Positions 19,849 to 26,749 of a stretch of 64,000 nucleotides of DNA are shown piece after piece (the stretch's first letter is position 1; every line of letters begins with the position of its first letter). The stretch spans positions 62,001-126,000 of the forward strand of contig JAVJVY010000013.1 in NCBI GenBank assembly GCA_040220895.1, in the 5' to 3' direction. The position numbers were made by a program, and so were the translations under genes. A model generated the notes under the pieces. That model had not been told where the DNA came from. It ran no database searches and saw nothing but the letters and a program-made list of their open reading frames with translations. The stretch comes from UBA11591 sp040220895 (GTDB lineage: Bacteria > Bacteroidota > Bacteroidia > Flavobacteriales_E > Vicingaceae).

Positions 19849-19914
19849 TTATCGTGTAAAAATAGGGAATGGCAGAGGTTTAACCATGATTCCCTCGAAT
19901 CTATTTTTTTAAGC

Positions 19915-21849
19915 CTATGCCGTAGATTTCCCAAATTTCTTGATAATCAGCGCCAACACAAGAATTGAAACAATGAATGAGATGTAGGTTGGAACACCGA
20001 ATGCCGCGGGTATGGTTCCAATTAAGAGACCGGTCATTCCAACAAGCAGTGCATAAGGAAGTTGCGTTCGAACATGCTCTATGTGGTTGCATGAGGAAGC
20101 TAAAGAACTCAATATGGTGGTATCTGAGATAGGAGAGCAATGGTCACCCAAAACTGACCCTGCAAGTACGGTAGATACCGTATTGTAGAAAATAAGCATC
20201 GAAGTGGCTTGATCAAGTCCAGTTTCCTGACAAATGGACCAACTAAGCGGAAGAACGAGGGGGTAAAGTATGGCCATGCATCCCCAGGAGGAACCCGTAG
20301 AAAAAGATACCAGTGCTGCCAAAATAAAAGTGCTCGCCGGCACGAAATAAGGTGGGATATTTCCCGATACAGCATTTGCCAGGAAATCGGCGGTTCGCAA
20401 ATCTTCTGTGACCGAGGAAAGTGACCATGCCAGCACGAGAATGACCATGGCAGGTAGCATGGTCTTAAAACCATTGAGCACACTGCCGGCACATTCCTGT
20501 AAGGAAAGCAAGCCCTGTATCAAGGATAGCATTATCGCCACCATTAATCCGGATATGCTGCCCCAAAGCAAAGCTCTGTAAGCATCTGCATTGCCAATGG
20601 TGTTTGATAATTTTTGCAGAAAGTTTAGTTGTGAACTATCCCAGTTAGCCGTTTCAAACCCCGTCATCATTAAGCCGCCAATCGTAACAAAAAGTATGGT
20701 TAGGACAGGGATAACGGCATTCAACCATCGACCCGGGACATCTTGGTCGGGCTCAAAATCTTTCATTTCGTTTTCTGAAACATTCACCTGATCTTGGATC
20801 ACTTCATCACTCCGTTCCATGGCGCTGGTTTCTGCCGCGTACATGGGTCCAAAATCGCGCTTCATGTAGATCAACATTCCCATAAAGACAAGTGTGAGAA
20901 TAGGATAAAATGAATATTGAAGGGAAGACAAGAAAATTTGATACGCACCCTCATCCAAGCCTTGGATCATTTTCACGCCGTCTTCTATGTAGCCCAGTTC
21001 AGCGCCAATCCAGGTGGTTACAAAAGCAATTGCTGCTACTGGTGCTGCAGTGGAATCCACAATGTAACTCAGTTTTTCGCGGCTAATGCGAAGCTTGTCA
21101 GTTACCGGGCGCATGGTATTTCCAACAATTAATGTGTTGGCGTAATCATCAAAGAATATAGCAATGCCCAATATATAGGTGACGAATTGGCCCGACCTTC
21201 TGGTTACAGCGTAATTGGATAAATGATAAACTACGCCCTTCATCCCACCATTCTTGGAAATGACATGAACACTGGCGCCGATAAGTAAAGAGAATAATAC
21301 CACTGAAATATGGCCTGTGTCATAAAGCGACTGTAATATGTACCTGTCAATCAAAGCGAACAAGGCAGTGAATGGCCCCATCCAGCCGTCGGTGTAGAAT
21401 CCTATGATCAGCCCTCCCGAAAATATTCCGATAAAAATAGAAGATATCACCTCCCTGAACAGCAATGCTAATATAATGGCGAGCAGGGGAGGAAGTATTG
21501 AAAACCATGCCGGGATGCACTTAATTAGCAATTTACTGATGCGTTCCTTGCCATTATAGACTTCAACCTGATCATCATTCACAAATTTTCGTGAAAGAAC
21601 AAAACTGTTCCCACGCTGAGTAAGAGGTATTTCTTTTCCATTCACCTGCACACTTAAATCACCCGCGACTATCCCTTTTATTTCAATAGTTTCCTCCATC
21701 CCGTCAATAAAGAAATCGGGCTGAATCACTTCAATTGAGGCTTTACCTTGCAGCGATGCAATTAGTATCCAAAAAGTCAGGAATATTTTTTTTGTGAATC
21801 CCAGTGTTCTACCAGAAGAATTTATTGCCTCGCTTTTGGGGAAAACCAT
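19915..21849 (-). CDS. nhaC: NhaC-family Na+/H+ antiporter with extra N-terminal domain
   Basis: 644 residues from ATG 21849. A signal-like helix (about 18-36, IFLTFWILIASLQG) is followed by about 75 residues of beta-rich sequence (to about 112) that standard NhaC proteins lack. Some twelve membrane helices with antiporter motifs follow: FFDDYANTLIVG, VDSTAAPVAAIAF and GDHCSPISDTT, the last a hallmark of NhaC/ArsB-like carriers. It exchanges sodium for protons at the inner membrane. The start overlaps the stop of the upstream secreted-protein gene in a TGATG, suggesting the two are made together. Confidence 0.85.
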   Translation of the reverse strand: MVFPKSEAINSSGRTLGFTKKIFLTFWILIASLQGKASIEVIQPDFFIDGMEETIEIKGIVAGDLSVQVNGKEIPLTQRGNSFVLSRKFVNDDQVEVYNGKERISKLLIKCIPAWFSILPPLLAIILALLFREVISSIFIGIFSGGLIIGFYTDGWMGPFTALFALIDRYILQSLYDTGHISVVLFSLLIGASVHVISKNGGMKGVVYHLSNYAVTRRSGQFVTYILGIAIFFDDYANTLIVGNTMRPVTDKLRISREKLSYIVDSTAAPVAAIAFVTTWIGAELGYIEDGVKMIQGLDEGAYQIFLSSLQYSFYPILTLVFMGMLIYMKRDFGPMYAAETSAMERSDEVIQDQVNVSENEMKDFEPDQDVPGRWLNAVIPVLTILFVTIGGLMMTGFETANWDSSQLNFLQKLSNTIGNADAYRALLWGSISGLMVAIMLSLIQGLLSLQECAGSVLNGFKTMLPAMVILVLAWSLSSVTEDLRTADFLANAVSGNIPPYFVPASTFILAALVSFSTGSSWGCMAILYPLVLPLSWSICQETGLDQATSMLIFYNTVSTVLAGSVLGDHCSPISDTTILSSLASSCNHIEHVRTQLPYALLVGMTGLLIGTIPAAFGVPTYISFIVSILVLALIIKKFGKSTA

Positions 21850-22550
21850 CAAGAAAAGCGTGCGTCTGATTCATAAATGCACGTAAATGATTGAAGGTCA
21901 GCGTCCCAGGCGTAAACACTACGACGAGCGTCAAGACACTTTAAGACAAAATGAACCTTTTGACTTGGGTCTCTCTCTGCTGAATACCAGTTTCTAAATG
22001 AATCGGTTGATAGAAACTGAACTAATTGTTCCGAGCGTTGAATTTCGTGAATATCGAATTCCTGTACGAAATTGGCATTCGACAATCCAAGATAAAAGAG
22101 CGCCATCGGTCCGTATTCATCCACAAATGCTCTATTCCCTGCAATGGAATAAGCAAATTCCCGATTTATCTCGGTTTTGTTTTGCCATAATATAACACCT
22201 TCTTTTTCGATGTACTGAATCAATTTGCAGGATTCCCCGTCCAATGTGGTAATGCTGTGGACGCTTTCAGGCTTGCCATCACCGGTAGTATCCATGTGCA
22301 AAATATCGTGCCTGAATAAAGGTTGATTGTTATACTCTTTTAAAAATTCACCGAAATCATCGAGGTCTAACAATGTAGATTGATCTTCTTGAGATGTCTC
22401 CATTCCTAAATGGTTGTATTTTTTATTGGCTTCAAACCATTCTTCTTCACTAAACCAATTACTGTCCACATCGCCAGGAATATTAGGGACGGTCGCTAAG
22501 TAAGCCAATAAAGCGAACAATAAAAGCTGTAACCAAGATTTGTTTTTCAT
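21849..22550 (-). CDS. Secreted protein of unknown function coupled to nhaC
   Basis: 233 residues from ATG 22550 (MKNKSWLQLLLFALLAYLA...), a plausible signal peptide or N-terminal anchor. An upstream in-frame TTG at 22577 would lie inside a -7 promoter box and is unlikely. The mature part is acidic and holds DTTGDGKPE (about residue 85), a calcium-loop-like motif seen in FG-GAP/VCBS proteins. The rest resembles no family I can name. Overlap with nhaC (TGATG) suggests a partner of the antiporter's extracytoplasmic domain (inference). Confidence 0.6.
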   Translation of the reverse strand: MKNKSWLQLLLFALLAYLATVPNIPGDVDSNWFSEEEWFEANKKYNHLGMETSQEDQSTLLDLDDFGEFLKEYNNQPLFRHDILHMDTTGDGKPESVHSITTLDGESCKLIQYIEKEGVILWQNKTEINREFAYSIAGNRAFVDEYGPMALFYLGLSNANFVQEFDIHEIQRSEQLVQFLSTDSFRNWYSAERDPSQKVHFVLKCLDARRSVYAWDADLQSFTCIYESDARFS

Positions 22551-22574
22551 AGCAGAAAATGTGAGCCTGTTTCT

Positions 22575-22582
22575 CAAAAGTA
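22575..22582 (-). promoter_or_regulatory. Candidate -7 box for the nhaC operon
   Basis: On the minus strand this reads TACTTTTG, an exact TAnnTTTG match, with initiation expected near 22570 and a leader of about 20 bases to ATG 22550. No clear TTG sits 18 bases upstream, so a weak or activated promoter is possible. Confidence 0.4.
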
Positions 22583-22626
22583 ATAAATGGTACCGAATCC
22601 TTAAATTCGCAATTCAAAATCACTGA

Positions 22627-23289
22627 ATGGAAAACGTACAGAGGATCAAAGAACTACTAAAGGTTCACTATCCACAGCTAACCGAACCTGAGTTGATCAA
22701 TGAAATCAGTAGTTTCGGTAGGCTGGGAAGTGTAAAACAAGGGGACATCCTAATCGATCTTGATGAAGAGATTTCCTTTTTACCTCTTTTGTATAACGGA
22801 GTCATCAGGGTTCACAGGGAAGACGATGAAGGAAGGGAGCTACTCTTGTATTACCTTGAAGCTGGTAATACCTGCGCTTCTTCACTCACATGTTGCATGG
22901 CCCACAAAAGAAGCGCCATTAGAGCCGAAGCAGAAGAAGACACCGATTTTATCTCAATCCCGATAAACTATGTGGACAAATGGATTGCTGTTTATAAATC
23001 GTGGAAAGATTTTATTATGAACACCTACAGTGTGCGTTTTGAAGAATTGTTGAAGACTGTGGATGAACTGGCATTTAAGAAGCTGGATGAACGGCTGTTA
23101 CATTACCTGCAAGACAAAGCCAAAGTCACTGGCAGCCATACTCTTCAAATAGCACACAGGCAAATAGCCTACGACTTGAATTCATCCAGAGAAGTGATAT
23201 CCCGTCTTCTCAAGCAAATGGAGCGAATGAAATATATTCAGCTGGGGAGAGGCCGAATTGAGCTATTGGAACTTGAACTTAACGACTAA
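22627..23289 (+). CDS. Crp/Fnr-family regulator with Cys-rich effector pocket, probable sulfur sensor
   Basis: 220 residues, ATG start. The N-terminal cupin (about 30-120) has the cyclic-nucleotide-binding architecture. Where Crp has its GE cAMP motif, this protein has a Cys cluster: C83, C89 and C90 in GNTCASSLTCCMAHKRS. A dimerisation helix follows (about 120-145), then a winged HTH whose recognition helix SREVISRLLK matches the Arg-Glu-x3-Arg contacts of E. coli CRP (SRETVGRILK). It is followed by a TauE/SafE transporter and a CstB-like persulfide dioxygenase, each preceded by a matching palindrome. I infer a thiol-based sensor of persulfide or sulfite that activates both. The family is certain; the ligand is not. 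Confidence 0.82.
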   Translation: MENVQRIKELLKVHYPQLTEPELINEISSFGRLGSVKQGDILIDLDEEISFLPLLYNGVIRVHREDDEGRELLLYYLEAGNTCASSLTCCMAHKRSAIRAEAEEDTDFISIPINYVDKWIAVYKSWKDFIMNTYSVRFEELLKTVDELAFKKLDERLLHYLQDKAKVTGSHTLQIAHRQIAYDLNSSREVISRLLKQMERMKYIQLGRGRIELLELELND

Positions 23290-23296
23290 TCCGCAT

Positions 23297-23341
23297 TGTA
23301 ATAAACATTACAGTTCTTTAATCTGTGATGTGGTTAATTTG
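23297..23341 (+). promoter_or_regulatory. Crp/Fnr-type operator and -7 box before tauE
   Basis: Perfect inverted repeat TGTAAT-AAAC-ATTACA at 23297-23312 (centre 23304.5) and TTAATTTG at 23334-23341, seven of eight positions of TAnnTTTG. The operator centre is 36.5 bases from the end of the -7 box, that is about -41 to -42 from the expected start. No TTG -33 element is present, as expected for an activator-dependent promoter. Confidence 0.6.
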
Positions 23342-23367
23342 CTCCATAATTCGTTAATCCAAACAAC

Positions 23368-24186
23368 ATGTTGGAACTAATTGGCTTCTTGGCCGCTGTA
23401 TTGATCGGGATTTCACTGGGAATGATCGGAGGAGGAGGAAGCATCCTTACAGTTCCTGTGCTGACTTACCTACTTGGCATCGATGCAGTTACCTCAACAT
23501 CTTATTCCCTTTTTATCGTCGGGGGCACCGCACTTGTAGGAGCCTATAGGGCTTATGTTAAAGGTGAAGTGGAAATAAAGATAGGGATCATATTCGCTAT
23601 TCCGTCACTTACCGCCGTGTGGTTGACTCGGGCTTTACTCATTCCGTGGATACCAGATGAATTGTTGGTTACCAAAGACTTTATCCTAACCAAGGACCTA
23701 GGCATTATGATCTTTTTTTCCATAATAATGCTTGTTTCATCCTATTCAATGATAAGAAACAAATCTAATGAGCAGCCTGCGGTGTATTCTTCTGGTTTGA
23801 CCCCAAGGGCAGGCATGATCATTGTTCTGGAAGGGCTAGTGGTAGGAACTGCTACCGGCATTGTGGGTGCGGGAGGCGGATTTCTTATCATTCCGGCTTT
23901 GGTGCTTTTGACTGGGATGCCGATGAAAAAAGCGGTGGGCACCTCTTTGATGATCATCACAGCCAAATCTTTGATCGGTTTTACGGGTGATTTGACAAAT
24001 CCAGAAATCACCATGGACTGGACCATACTTTTAATATTTACTTCGATGTCAATCATTGGGATATTCATCGGCACGGCAATTGCTTCTAAAGTGTCAGGAA
24101 GGCACTTAAAAAGGGGCTTTGGTTGGTTTTTACTTGTTATGGGTATTTACATCCTCGCCGACCGTTTAATAAACATGCTAGGTTAA
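23368..24186 (+). CDS. TauE/SafE (TSUP) family sulfite or organosulfur transporter
   Basis: 272 residues, ATG start. It has about eight membrane helices in two related halves. Each half carries the TSUP glycine motif: LGMIGGGGSILTVPVL (18-33) and TGIVGAGGGFLIIPALVLL (about 165-183). TSUP proteins move sulfite, sulfonates or thiosulfate across the inner membrane. The context with a persulfide dioxygenase, whose product is sulfite, points to sulfite export. It has its own palindromic operator 55 bases upstream and a 69-base gap to the cstB-like gene, which has a second operator. Confidence 0.85.
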   Translation: MLELIGFLAAVLIGISLGMIGGGGSILTVPVLTYLLGIDAVTSTSYSLFIVGGTALVGAYRAYVKGEVEIKIGIIFAIPSLTAVWLTRALLIPWIPDELLVTKDFILTKDLGIMIFFSIIMLVSSYSMIRNKSNEQPAVYSSGLTPRAGMIIVLEGLVVGTATGIVGAGGGFLIIPALVLLTGMPMKKAVGTSLMIITAKSLIGFTGDLTNPEITMDWTILLIFTSMSIIGIFIGTAIASKVSGRHLKRGFGWFLLVMGIYILADRLINMLG

Positions 24187-24195
24187 AATACCATT

Positions 24196-24239
24196 AGTGA
24201 CGAAGGTCACTTTTTACTTAAAGATTATAACGAAATTTG
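24196..24239 (+). promoter_or_regulatory. Crp/Fnr-type operator and -7 box before the cstB-like gene
   Basis: Perfect inverted repeat AGTGAC-GAAG-GTCACT at 24196-24211 (centre 24203.5), containing GTGA-N6-TCAC as in CRP sites, and GAAATTTG at 24232-24239, seven of eight positions of TAnnTTTG. The operator centre is 35.5 bases from the end of the -7 box, within one base of the tauE promoter. Initiation would fall near 24245. Confidence 0.6.
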
Positions 24240-24255
24240 TGTAAAAATTTATTTG

Positions 24256-25659
24256 ATGAAAATAGAACAAATATACACCTCATGTATCGCCGAAGCCGCT
24301 TATTATATAGAATCGGAAGGTGAAGCCGCCATTATCGATCCCTTAAGGGAATTTGAGCCCTATGTCAACAAGGCCGATGAAGACGGTGCCAAAATAAAGT
24401 ACATTTTTGAGACTCATTTTCATGCCGATTTCGTTTCAGGCCACCTGGATCTGGCAAAGAAAACCGGTGCGAGTATCGTCTATGGACCAACTGCTCAAGC
24501 GGGATTTGATATCGTTGTGGCGAAGGATGGTCAGGATTTTGAGATTGGTAAAGTCAAAATCAGGGTACTTCATACGCCCGGGCATACTATGGAATCGTCT
24601 ACTTATTTACTCATTGACGAACAGGGGAAAGAACATGCTATTTTTACCGGTGACACGCTCTTTCTCGGTGATGTTGGACGTCCGGACCTTGCCGTTAAAA
24701 CCGATCTGACTGAAAAGCAATTGGCATCTTACCTGTTTGATTCCCTACGTGAAAAGATCATGCCGTTACCCGACGAAGTCATCGTGTATCCCGGTCACGG
24801 AGCGGGATCTAGTTGTGGAAAAAATCTTTCAAGTGAAACTGTTGATACGCTTGGAAATCAGAAAAAGACCAATTATGCCCTGCGCAGCGACATGACTAGG
24901 GAAGAATTCATCGAAGAATTGTTGGATGGAATATTACCTGCACCTCAGTATTTTCCCAAGAATGCCGTGATGAATAAAATGGGATATGAGAGTATTGAAG
25001 ATGTAATGCATAGAGGCAATCTGCCGCTTTCGGCCGAAGAATTTGAGTCTAAAATGAAAGACGGTGCCTTGATCTTAGATGTGCGGTCAAAAGATGAGTT
25101 CAGGGAAAGTCACATTCCTGGCGCCATGTTCATAGGCTTGGATGGAAATTTCGCCATGTGGGTTGGAGCTTTAATAGTGGACCTTAAAAGGCCTATTATC
25201 TTGGTTTGCCCCGAAGAGCGTCATTCAGAAGCGGTCATGAGGTTAGCTCGTGTGGGATATGATGAATCACACGGCTACTTGAACGGCGGTATGAAATCTT
25301 GGATCGAATCAGGAAGGACGGCTGAGAAGGTGGAAAGCATTACCTCCAGTGAACTGGCATCCAACATAAAGAGTGGTTTGAAAATGAACATTCTGGATGT
25401 TAGGAAAATAGGTGAATATGATGCTGAGCATGTCGAAGACGCGCGTCATTTCCCACTGGATTATATCAATGATAATCTGGAGGAATTAGACAAAGACCAG
25501 AAATATTACGTCCATTGTAAAAGTGGATATAGATCCATGGCCGCTGTTTCGATCATGAGAAGTGCCGGCATCAAGAATATTGTTGATATCCAGGGAGGGA
25601 TGGATGCCATCCTCGAGACCGATGCACCGGTTACGGATTTCGCCTGCCAAGACTCATAG
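24256..25659 (+). CDS. CstB-like persulfide dioxygenase fused to two rhodanese domains
   Basis: 467 residues from ATG 24256. Residues 1-235 are an ETHE1-type metallo-beta-lactamase domain: THFHADFVSGH (53-63), PGH (H110), TGDTLF (D133), YPGHG (H181) and the conserved GSSCGKN (C186). A first rhodanese domain (about 255-355) has Cys318 but a loop (CPEERH) lacking the usual active-site geometry, so it is likely degenerate. The second (about 365-460) has a canonical CKSGYR loop with Cys421. This MBL/pseudo-rhodanese/rhodanese order is that of CstB, which oxidises persulfide to sulfite and thiosulfate using Fe(II) and O2. Neighbours fit: sulfite-type transporter and Cys-rich regulator upstream, terminator downstream. 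Confidence 0.87.
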   Translation: MKIEQIYTSCIAEAAYYIESEGEAAIIDPLREFEPYVNKADEDGAKIKYIFETHFHADFVSGHLDLAKKTGASIVYGPTAQAGFDIVVAKDGQDFEIGKVKIRVLHTPGHTMESSTYLLIDEQGKEHAIFTGDTLFLGDVGRPDLAVKTDLTEKQLASYLFDSLREKIMPLPDEVIVYPGHGAGSSCGKNLSSETVDTLGNQKKTNYALRSDMTREEFIEELLDGILPAPQYFPKNAVMNKMGYESIEDVMHRGNLPLSAEEFESKMKDGALILDVRSKDEFRESHIPGAMFIGLDGNFAMWVGALIVDLKRPIILVCPEERHSEAVMRLARVGYDESHGYLNGGMKSWIESGRTAEKVESITSSELASNIKSGLKMNILDVRKIGEYDAEHVEDARHFPLDYINDNLEELDKDQKYYVHCKSGYRSMAAVSIMRSAGIKNIVDIQGGMDAILETDAPVTDFACQDS

Positions 25660-25684
25660 GTTTAATAATTAGAGTAAATACTGG

Positions 25685-25714
25685 GGCCTCTTGTTTAAAC
25701 AAGGGGCCTTTTTT
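25685..25714 (+). terminator. Intrinsic terminator of the sulfur module
   Basis: A stem beginning GGCCTCTTG at 25685 pairs with CAAGGGGCC ending at 25708 (one G-T pair), followed by a six-base T-run at 25709-25714. It separates the cstB-like gene from the second Crp/Fnr gene. Confidence 0.85.
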
Positions 25715-25735
25715 ATGTTATGTCATAAGGGCGAC

Positions 25736-25784
25736 AGATAACTGAGGTGATAATTAGAACATTTGCTATGAAATGCAGTTATCT
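25736..25784. repeat. Long interrupted hairpin upstream of the second Crp/Fnr gene
   Basis: AGATAACTG (25736-25744) pairs with CAGTTATCT (25776-25784). Inside it CATTT (25760-25764) pairs with AAATG (25771-25775), continuous with the outer 3' arm, leaving a 15-base bulge on the 5' side. It may be an operator or a leader structure; the purpose is unknown. Confidence 0.4.
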
Positions 25785-25840
25785 CAGTCATCGCCTCAAA
25801 CATTAAGCTCGCAGCTTTCATATTCCCTGGGCCCAGTGTG

Positions 25841-25848
25841 TATATTTG
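25841..25848 (+). promoter_or_regulatory. Candidate -7 box for the second Crp/Fnr gene
   Basis: TATATTTG matches TAnnTTTG exactly, and ATG 25866 follows after 17 bases. A perfect palindrome ACAAATTTGT (25852-25861) sits at the expected start of transcription and could serve autoregulation. Confidence 0.4.
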
Positions 25849-25865
25849 GTAACAAATTTGTAACG

Positions 25866-26546
25866 ATGGCAGAACAGTCTAAACTATGGTACTTGGAGAG
25901 CTTTAACCTTTTTGAACACATGGGTAAAGTTGAGATGGAAATGGTCGAAAAACAGACCAAAATGAAAGAAATAACCAAAGGCGAGTTTCTATACTTTCCT
26001 GAGGACCCGTCTACCAGTGTCTTTTTCTTAAAAAAGGGCAGGATAAAAATTGGAAGTTATTCAGAAGATGGTAGAGAGAGTATAAGGGCCGTGTTGCAAC
26101 CCGGCGAAATTTTTGGCGAATTGGCCCTAATAGGTGAGGGAAAAAGGAACGATTTTGCCCAAGCAGTCGACAATGAGGTGTTGGTTTGTGCCATGGGAAT
26201 AGAGGACATGGAGCGAATGATGGAAGGAAATACGCGACTCAGCCTAAAGGTCACCAAGTTATTAGGCCTCCGACTAAAAAGAACGGAGACCAAACTCAAT
26301 GACCTGCTGTTCAAAGACGCCAGGCAACGCATCATTGATTTTGTGAAAAATCTTGCGCTGGAGGAAGGAAAAAAAGTGGGTGACGAAATCATGGTCAAAC
26401 ATCCATTTACGCACCAAGACATTGCGAATTTGACAGCCTCTAGCAGGCAAACGGTTACAACCGTTTTGAATGAATTAAAGGAACAGGACCTTCTATACAT
26501 GGAGCGCAAGAAATTCCTGATACGTGACCTAAGTAAACTAAAATGA
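25866..26546 (+). CDS. Crp/Fnr-family transcription regulator
   Basis: 226 residues from ATG 25866 (MAEQSKLWYLESFNLF). A longer in-frame reading from 25773 would run through the hairpin and promoter and is unlikely. The cupin has canonical spacing with QPGEIFGELALIGEG (a real GE motif, unlike the first regulator). It is followed by the dimer helix and a winged HTH with recognition helix SSRQTVTTVLNEL, where CRP's Glu and second Arg become Gln and Thr, so its DNA site should differ. The stop overlaps the start of the small CxxC protein (ATGA). Confidence 0.82.
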   Translation: MAEQSKLWYLESFNLFEHMGKVEMEMVEKQTKMKEITKGEFLYFPEDPSTSVFFLKKGRIKIGSYSEDGRESIRAVLQPGEIFGELALIGEGKRNDFAQAVDNEVLVCAMGIEDMERMMEGNTRLSLKVTKLLGLRLKRTETKLNDLLFKDARQRIIDFVKNLALEEGKKVGDEIMVKHPFTHQDIANLTASSRQTVTTVLNELKEQDLLYMERKKFLIRDLSKLK

Positions 26547-26749
26547 AAAAATGCGTTTACACTTCCAGCAATTGCCCAACTTGTGAGCGTGTTGAGGCCT
26601 TTATCAGGAATAATAGGATAGACTGTGAAGTAGTAAACATAAGTGATGGCGGAAAAAATGCGCCACACATCGCCATTTTTCCGGCGCTGTATATCGGTGG
26701 CAAACTCATGGCTTACGGACCAGATGTGGTTTCCCGATTGAGTGCTTAA
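26543..26749 (+). CDS. Small glutaredoxin/thioredoxin-like CxxC protein
   Basis: 68 residues, ATG start overlapping the regulator stop (ATGA). A CPTC redox motif at C11-C14 follows a first strand KKCVYTS, and FPALYIGG supplies a cis-Pro-like turn and the third strand, so it is a minimal thioredoxin fold. C4 is an additional thiol. It could relay reducing equivalents or handle protein persulfides for the regulator or the sulfur module (inference). Its stop overlaps that of the converging TonB receptor gene (TTAA, 26746-26749). Confidence 0.65.
   Translation: MKKCVYTSSNCPTCERVEAFIRNNRIDCEVVNISDGGKNAPHIAIFPALYIGGKLMAYGPDVVSRLSA

Noticed and set aside
19888..19901. Hairpin GATTC-CCTC-GAATC followed by T-run
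   Set aside because: The T-run is on the plus strand, where no gene ends; for the minus-strand cca gene it is on the wrong side, so it is not called a terminator.
22594..22608. GAAT-N6-ATTC dyad before the first Crp/Fnr gene
   Set aside because: Arms of four bases, AT-rich, and unlike the two operators of this module; probably chance.
26057..26668. Open frame of 203 codons on minus opposite the second Crp/Fnr gene
   Set aside because: The plus strand encodes a complete cupin and HTH; the antisense frame has no recognisable feature.
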